A stretch of DNA of 64,000 nucleotides from Cytophagaceae bacterium. GTDB lineage: Bacteria > Bacteroidota > Bacteroidia > Cytophagales > Flexibacteraceae. The notes below the pieces were generated by a model. The model was not told the origin of the DNA. It was given only the letters and a program-made list of their open reading frames with translations, and did no database searches. A program made the position numbers and the translations under genes. Numbering within the stretch: position 1 is the stretch's first letter; each line of letters begins with the position of its first letter. The stretch lies in NCBI GenBank assembly GCA_027485575.1, contig JAIXQU010000088.1, positions 1 through 64,000 of the forward strand, given 5' to 3'. Positions 59,346 to 64,000 of the stretch are shown here, piece after piece.

Positions 59346-60296
59346 TTATTTTCTTTTCTTAACAGTTCTGGAAGGCTGGGATACCGAACTTCTGCCTCGA
59401 ATACCCGCACCCCTTGAGGCAACATTAAGGAAAGGAACTTTGCCGAAAAAGTATTCAAATTTGAGATCAACCAATAAATAACCATCATTCTTTTGAGGGC
59501 TTCCTCTTTTTGCTCCAACTCCGTAGAAATTCTCCTCACTTCCTCTGTATGAAAGACTTAATGGGTCATCCGGAGAAATTGTCTTGGGATCATAAGCATA
59601 TTTTGTACTGACATCATCGAGATAATCTGTTCCCGTAAAACGATAGCCTGCCTGAAGACTAACAGCAAAAATGTTTTTAATTTTATAGCTTATCCCTAAG
59701 CCAAATGGCAAAATTGCAGCAAGTGATGAATAAGAAACTCCTTCAGTCTTTAAGGGACGAAGTGCTATATATTCTCCTTTGTATAGTGCTTTCGGGCTGT
59801 TGGTTGTCACACCAAAACCCAAAAATGCATACATACTTATTGGAAATTCATTCCGGCTTAAATATCTGAATGTGTTGTAATTAAGGAACTCAAAATGCCC
59901 TAAAAAAGAAAATTCCATATTGTCAGACCGAAATGATAGATTTCTTTTTAATCTACCCGTATTCCCACTTTCAAGGTCAGAACCGCCTATCCTGTAATAC
60001 TGAAAATTAAAATTAAAGAAAAGATAGTCATTCATTCTATAATTTACTCCCCCTCCAAGATTGAATTTTGAATTTGTGTAGCAATCCCCTGTTGGGCAAA
60101 GATCTCCAAAATAATTTGAAGTTCCGGATTGAATATGAACTGAGAAGGACCTTAATTTTGGATCCCTGAAATCAAATACCCTATATCTTGGTTGTGCCAA
60201 CAATATAGCTGAATGTAGTAAAGCTATTGAGAATAAGGCGATTGAAATAAATTTTTTCATAATATAAGGTACATTCCACCTGATTTCAGTCTTCAA
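59346..60296 (-). CDS. outer membrane beta-barrel protein (PorG/DUF6089-like)
   Basis: Signal peptide MKKFISIALFSIALLHSAILLAQ (likely start at internal Met); SGTSNYFGDLCPTGDCYTNSKFNLGGGVNYRMNDYLFFNFNFQYYRIGGSD. Confidence 0.7.
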   Translation of the reverse strand: MKTEIRWNVPYIMKKFISIALFSIALLHSAILLAQPRYRVFDFRDPKLRSFSVHIQSGTSNYFGDLCPTGDCYTNSKFNLGGGVNYRMNDYLFFNFNFQYYRIGGSDLESGNTGRLKRNLSFRSDNMEFSFLGHFEFLNYNTFRYLSRNEFPISMYAFLGFGVTTNSPKALYKGEYIALRPLKTEGVSYSSLAAILPFGLGISYKIKNIFAVSLQAGYRFTGTDYLDDVSTKYAYDPKTISPDDPLSLSYRGSEENFYGVGAKRGSPQKNDGYLLVDLKFEYFFGKVPFLNVASRGAGIRGRSSVSQPSRTVKKRK

Positions 60297-60354
60297 AAAA
60301 AAGCAATTCTTTTGGTAACTCCAAACCTTCAGTGGCTATTCAATCTGAATTGTC

Positions 60355-61725
60355 TCACTGAAGAAAGTATTTAACCTCCACTCTTCTGTTTTTGGATCTT
60401 CCTTCTTCAGTTGAGTTATCCGAAATTGGATTAAGCTCTCCAAATCCCTGGGTTTTTATTTTTGAGCCTTTTACCCCATTTTTAACCAAATATTTTTTTA
60501 CGCTATTTGCCCTTCTCTCAGATAATTTCTGATTATAGACTTCAGGTCCTTTTTCATCCGTATGTCCTTCAATTTGAATTCGATAAGAACTATTTTTCCT
60601 TAGCCTTTCCGCAACCATTTTTAAACTCTCCTTAGAGTCCGGATTGATTACTATGGAATTAAACTCAAAAAGTGCCGGGCCAAAAGTTTCCACAGAGTTG
60701 GGCTTTGGCGCTTCAACGGATTTTGGTACTTCAACGGGTTTAGGGGTTTCAACAACTGGGGGTGCAGAAACTACCTGAGCAGGAGCAGGGACAACTGGTG
60801 GGGGTGGGGGAGGAGCAATCATACTTATTGTATAGATATCTCCATTGCCAGTTGCTCCTTCACCACTGATATAATAGGCATTTCCTTTTTCATCAATTGA
60901 AAACGAACCATCGAATCCGACCGTATTTATTCTCGGTCCCAAATTTTCCAGGGTTGACCAGGAGGTCCAGGAATCATCTTGACGTGTGGATTTGAAAATA
61001 TCTCCATCTCCTTGACCTCCAAATCCATTTGAGGAAAAATACAAAGTTTTTCCATCTGCAGAAACAATAGGTGAGGTTTCAAAACCGGAAGAATTTATTG
61101 TTTTACCCATGTTTATTGGGGCTGAAAATTTTCCAGTTGCATCTTTTTTCAGAACATATAAGTCTTCGAGGCCCATACCATTTTTTCCTTCAAATGAAGC
61201 AATAATATAATCTTCATCAGGAGAAACATATGCTTGAAAAAAGCCTTTTTCAGGGAATTCATAAGTTGTGAGTGCTACAGGTTTTGACCACCCGTTTTCC
61301 TCACGATTGCAAACGGATATTCCAGGAATTGATTTATCCTGTCTGACCTTAATGGCATTTAAATATAGCTTATTTCCATCCCGGCTAACCCCACAGACCG
61401 CGTTGTGAAATTCGTCATTTAATGGGGCCCCTATATTCTTTGCGACGGACCATTCCGTTTCTGATTTTCTATTTGAGAAGTAGATATCTTGTTTTCCGGT
61501 CGCTCCTCCGATGTTTTCTGAATAAAACGACCTTACAAAATAAAGAGTCTTACCGTCAGGGGAAAGCAATACGGCAGATTCATCTTCCTTTACATTTACT
61601 GAATCAGAAAGTTTGGTTCTGGTTTCGTAAGTGGCCTTCTGGCCATACACAGATTGGGCACAAAATAGTAAACAGGCAAATGCACTTATCCTTTTCATTT
61701 CTTTATTTAATTGTTTTTTCACCAC
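60355..61725 (-). CDS. OmpA-family protein with PD40/WD40-like propeller (PorE-like architecture)
   Basis: LSPDGKTLYFVRSF / VSADGKTLYFSSNGFGGQGDGDIFKS repeats, Pro-rich linker, C-terminal OmpA YRIQIEGHTDEKGPEVYNQKLSERRANSVKKYLV. Confidence 0.87.
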   Translation of the reverse strand: MVKKQLNKEMKRISAFACLLFCAQSVYGQKATYETRTKLSDSVNVKEDESAVLLSPDGKTLYFVRSFYSENIGGATGKQDIYFSNRKSETEWSVAKNIGAPLNDEFHNAVCGVSRDGNKLYLNAIKVRQDKSIPGISVCNREENGWSKPVALTTYEFPEKGFFQAYVSPDEDYIIASFEGKNGMGLEDLYVLKKDATGKFSAPINMGKTINSSGFETSPIVSADGKTLYFSSNGFGGQGDGDIFKSTRQDDSWTSWSTLENLGPRINTVGFDGSFSIDEKGNAYYISGEGATGNGDIYTISMIAPPPPPPVVPAPAQVVSAPPVVETPKPVEVPKSVEAPKPNSVETFGPALFEFNSIVINPDSKESLKMVAERLRKNSSYRIQIEGHTDEKGPEVYNQKLSERRANSVKKYLVKNGVKGSKIKTQGFGELNPISDNSTEEGRSKNRRVEVKYFLQ

Positions 61726-62720
61726 ATAGATGGCCTTGAAATTTTAGTTCCTCCTTCGACAAAGCGAAATCCAAGAACAACTTCATGACTGCCATTACTT
61801 GCAGTGTTTAATTGACTATAATTATAATCGTATGAATATGAAAGACTTAAAAAATTTGAAAGGTGAAATCCCAGAAATCCAGAAAAGGAATCCTGATTTC
61901 TAAAACTTGGCCCAAACCAAAGAACATCTTTAAAGCCAAACCGGCAATAAATGTCTGAGGAAATGGGGGATTTATCTACATATTTCATCATTGCAGCAGG
62001 CGAAATATACCAGTTTTCATTTAAATCCAATCTAAATCCAATCAATCCGTAGTGATGCACTTTTTGTTGACCCACTAAAGAGTTGCCATCACTTAAGGAA
62101 TAAATCTTGTTTCTAAACAAGAAATTTGCAGAATATCCTGCAAAAAACGTTTCAGAATTTAGAAATAATCCCCCATTCAAATCCGGATTTATTTTGCTGT
62201 TGATGCCATTCCCAATGCCAGGATCGTCTTGTAATCTCACATTAAGTTTATCTCTATCAAGTGAAGTTTGCATAACGGAAAGCCCCAGCCCAACAGATAG
62301 TGACCATTTTGGATTTAAAGGAATGTGATAAGCGTAAGATAAATTTCCTATATTTAAAGTGGTTGGGGATGTTCTGTCAGCAATAATAAATCCTCCCATT
62401 GAGTGTTTCGATCCAATTTTGACTTCCTTTTTTGTAGTTTCAAATTGGTCAGAAATTCTTCCACGAACTGGTAAGGAAAGGGAAGGCTCGGAATGATTAA
62501 ACTGGCCACTAATGGTAGCAAACAAAGTGGTTGGAGAATTTGGCAATCCCGCCCATTGTTTTCGGTAACCAATTTTGAAATCGGTATATCGGTTTATACC
62601 TGTCATTGCAGGATTGAAAATATTTCCCGTCTGCATGAATTGGGTAAACTGGGGATTCTGTTGACCAAAAACAAAATGAGTCAGTGATAGTATTGCGATT
62701 GAAAGAATTAGCTTTCTCAT
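61719..62720 (-). CDS. PorP/SprF family type IX secretion system membrane protein
   Basis: QQNPQFTQFMQTGNIFNPAMTGINRYTDFKIGYRKQWAGLPNSPTTLFATISGQF N-terminal signature. Confidence 0.92.
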   Translation of the reverse strand: MRKLILSIAILSLTHFVFGQQNPQFTQFMQTGNIFNPAMTGINRYTDFKIGYRKQWAGLPNSPTTLFATISGQFNHSEPSLSLPVRGRISDQFETTKKEVKIGSKHSMGGFIIADRTSPTTLNIGNLSYAYHIPLNPKWSLSVGLGLSVMQTSLDRDKLNVRLQDDPGIGNGINSKINPDLNGGLFLNSETFFAGYSANFLFRNKIYSLSDGNSLVGQQKVHHYGLIGFRLDLNENWYISPAAMMKYVDKSPISSDIYCRFGFKDVLWFGPSFRNQDSFSGFLGFHLSNFLSLSYSYDYNYSQLNTASNGSHEVVLGFRFVEGGTKISRPSMW

Positions 62721-62739
62721 GATAATTTATCGTTTTGTT

Positions 62740-64000
62740 TTAATGGATAATTGTAACTGACCCTGTTTTTTTCGTTTTTCCGTCATCGAAGACATAGTAA
62801 TACGTTCCATCAGGAACTTCACCGCCATCCCAATCGTTTTTATATCCGTTCACTTCATAAACAACTGAACCCCATCTGTTAAATACTTTTAAGGTGTTCG
62901 ACACATTTATCAAGGCTCCCGGGATTTTCCAGGTATCTCCAATCCCATCATTATTGGGTGTAAAGACATTTGGTATTTCATCTGAGGTTAGTGATTCAGA
63001 AACGACTTCTACCTTAACAGAATCTTTTCCTTTGCAACCATTCAGCGTTACTTCCACAATGTAGGTGGTTGTTATTTGTGGTTTTGCTATCGGATTTTGG
63101 GCCGTAGAGTTATTTAAACTTCCGGCTGGTGTCCAGAAATAGGTTCCTCCACCCGTCGCATTGAGGTTTACAGATTCTCCCAGGTTAATGATGGATTTTT
63201 CAGATGTAACATTCACATCAGGAATTGGATTGACTACCGCCTTAAGTAATTTTCTTGGGCTTTCGCAATTGTTGGAAATTTTTGCAGATACATAATAGTC
63301 CGTAGTTACATTCAGGTTTTGAATTTGAAATTCAGCTCCGGTTCCTATTGGATTGGTAGACGAAACAGATGAATACCAATTGTAGGTAGATCCTCCCTGA
63401 CCAGAAGCTTGTAAGGTTAAACTGCCAGGGCCACATCTGAAAACATCAGAACCTGTTGGTGCGTTTGGAGTAGAATTAATAATTGCCGAAACAGAAAGCC
63501 TTGGCCCTTCACAACCATTCAAAGTAGCTGAAGCATAATATATTGTGGATGCCGTCAAGGCTGGAGTTGTAAAATCTGGACCTGTTGCCAAAGGCGTTCC
63601 ACCCGTAGAAGCGGCGTACCAGGAAATGGTAGAGTTGGCCACTCCGGAAGCAGAAAGTTGAACCGTTCCATCTCCGCAACGGGAAACATCGGAACCTGTT
63701 GGTGCGTCTGGAGTAGGATTAATAATTGCCGAAACTGGAAGCCTTGGCCCCTCACAACCATTCAAAGTAGCTGAAGCATAATATATTGTGGATGTTGTCA
63801 AGGCTGGAGTTGTAAAATCCGGACCTGTTGCCAAAGGCGTTCCACCCGTAGAAGCGGCATACCAGGAAATGGTAGAGTTGGCCACTCCGGAAGCAGAAAG
63901 TTGAACCGTTCCATCTCCGCAACGGGAAACATCAGAACCCGTTGGCGCAGTTGGAGTAGAATTAATGATTGCCGAAACAGGAAGCCTTGGCCCTTCACAA
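62740..64000 (-). CDS. large T9SS type B (gliding CTD) adhesin-like protein with Ig-like repeats; 5' end beyond window
   Basis: C-terminal IPNVFTPNNDGIGDTWKIPGALINVSNTLKVFNRWGSVVYEVNGYKNDWDGGEVPDGTYYYVFDDGK; repeated Ig-like SGVANSTISWYAASTGGTPLATGPDFTTPALT units; reading frame open to the window edge. Confidence 0.88.
   Translation of the reverse strand, partial: CEGPRLPVSAIINSTPTAPTGSDVSRCGDGTVQLSASGVANSTISWYAASTGGTPLATGPDFTTPALTTSTIYYASATLNGCEGPRLPVSAIINPTPDAPTGSDVSRCGDGTVQLSASGVANSTISWYAASTGGTPLATGPDFTTPALTASTIYYASATLNGCEGPRLSVSAIINSTPNAPTGSDVFRCGPGSLTLQASGQGGSTYNWYSSVSSTNPIGTGAEFQIQNLNVTTDYYVSAKISNNCESPRKLLKAVVNPIPDVNVTSEKSIINLGESVNLNATGGGTYFWTPAGSLNNSTAQNPIAKPQITTTYIVEVTLNGCKGKDSVKVEVVSESLTSDEIPNVFTPNNDGIGDTWKIPGALINVSNTLKVFNRWGSVVYEVNGYKNDWDGGEVPDGTYYYVFDDGKTKKTGSVTIIH
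63485..64000 (-). repeat. tandem 243-bp (81-aa) coding repeats, continuing past window edge
   Basis: GCCGAAAC... units begin at 63485, 63728 and 63971 (period 243 bp), nearly identical. Confidence 0.9.

Noticed and set aside
63485-64000. Possible CRISPR array
   Set aside because: Repeats are 243-bp coding units in frame with an Ig-like adhesin, with no spacer structure.

Overview
64-kb chromosomal window from a Bacteroidota genome (inferred from T9SS sorting domains, PorP/SprF, and TTTG/TAnnTTTG promoters). The left ~11 kb is a visibly AT-richer surface-polysaccharide (O-antigen type) locus: methyltransferase, Wzy-like polymerase, three glycosyltransferases, Wzx-like flippase and O-antigen ligase family protein. 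It ends in two successive decayed remnants of the C-terminal part of acetyl-CoA synthetase. The rest is mostly ordinary chromosome: epimerase, GlcD/GlcF-type oxidoreductase, heavy-metal P-ATPase, thioredoxin, PreA, galactokinase, MazG, M1 and M14 peptidases, DUF349 protein, cyanophycinase-like peptidase, histidine ammonia-lyase, HolB, HAD hydrolase, FKBP and DnaX. It also carries several T9SS cargo proteins and a PorG-like/OmpA/PorP/gliding-CTD cluster at the right edge. Best leads: (1) a type-1-secretion-like ABC/HlyD/TolC operon whose ABC protein has lost essentially all canonical NBD motifs; (2) an 18-nt A-tract inside a TPR-CHAT protease gene; (3) the two acs remnants, one still a 250-codon ORF; (4) an orphan Pycsar-effector-like (PycTM/DUF5706) membrane protein; (5) a dispersed intergenic repeat with three copies in the window; (6) near-identical 243-bp repeats in a T9SS adhesin. 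No tRNA, rRNA, CRISPR array or intact transposase was recognised. I found no convincing wholly new multi-gene system; the degenerate ABC operon is the closest candidate.
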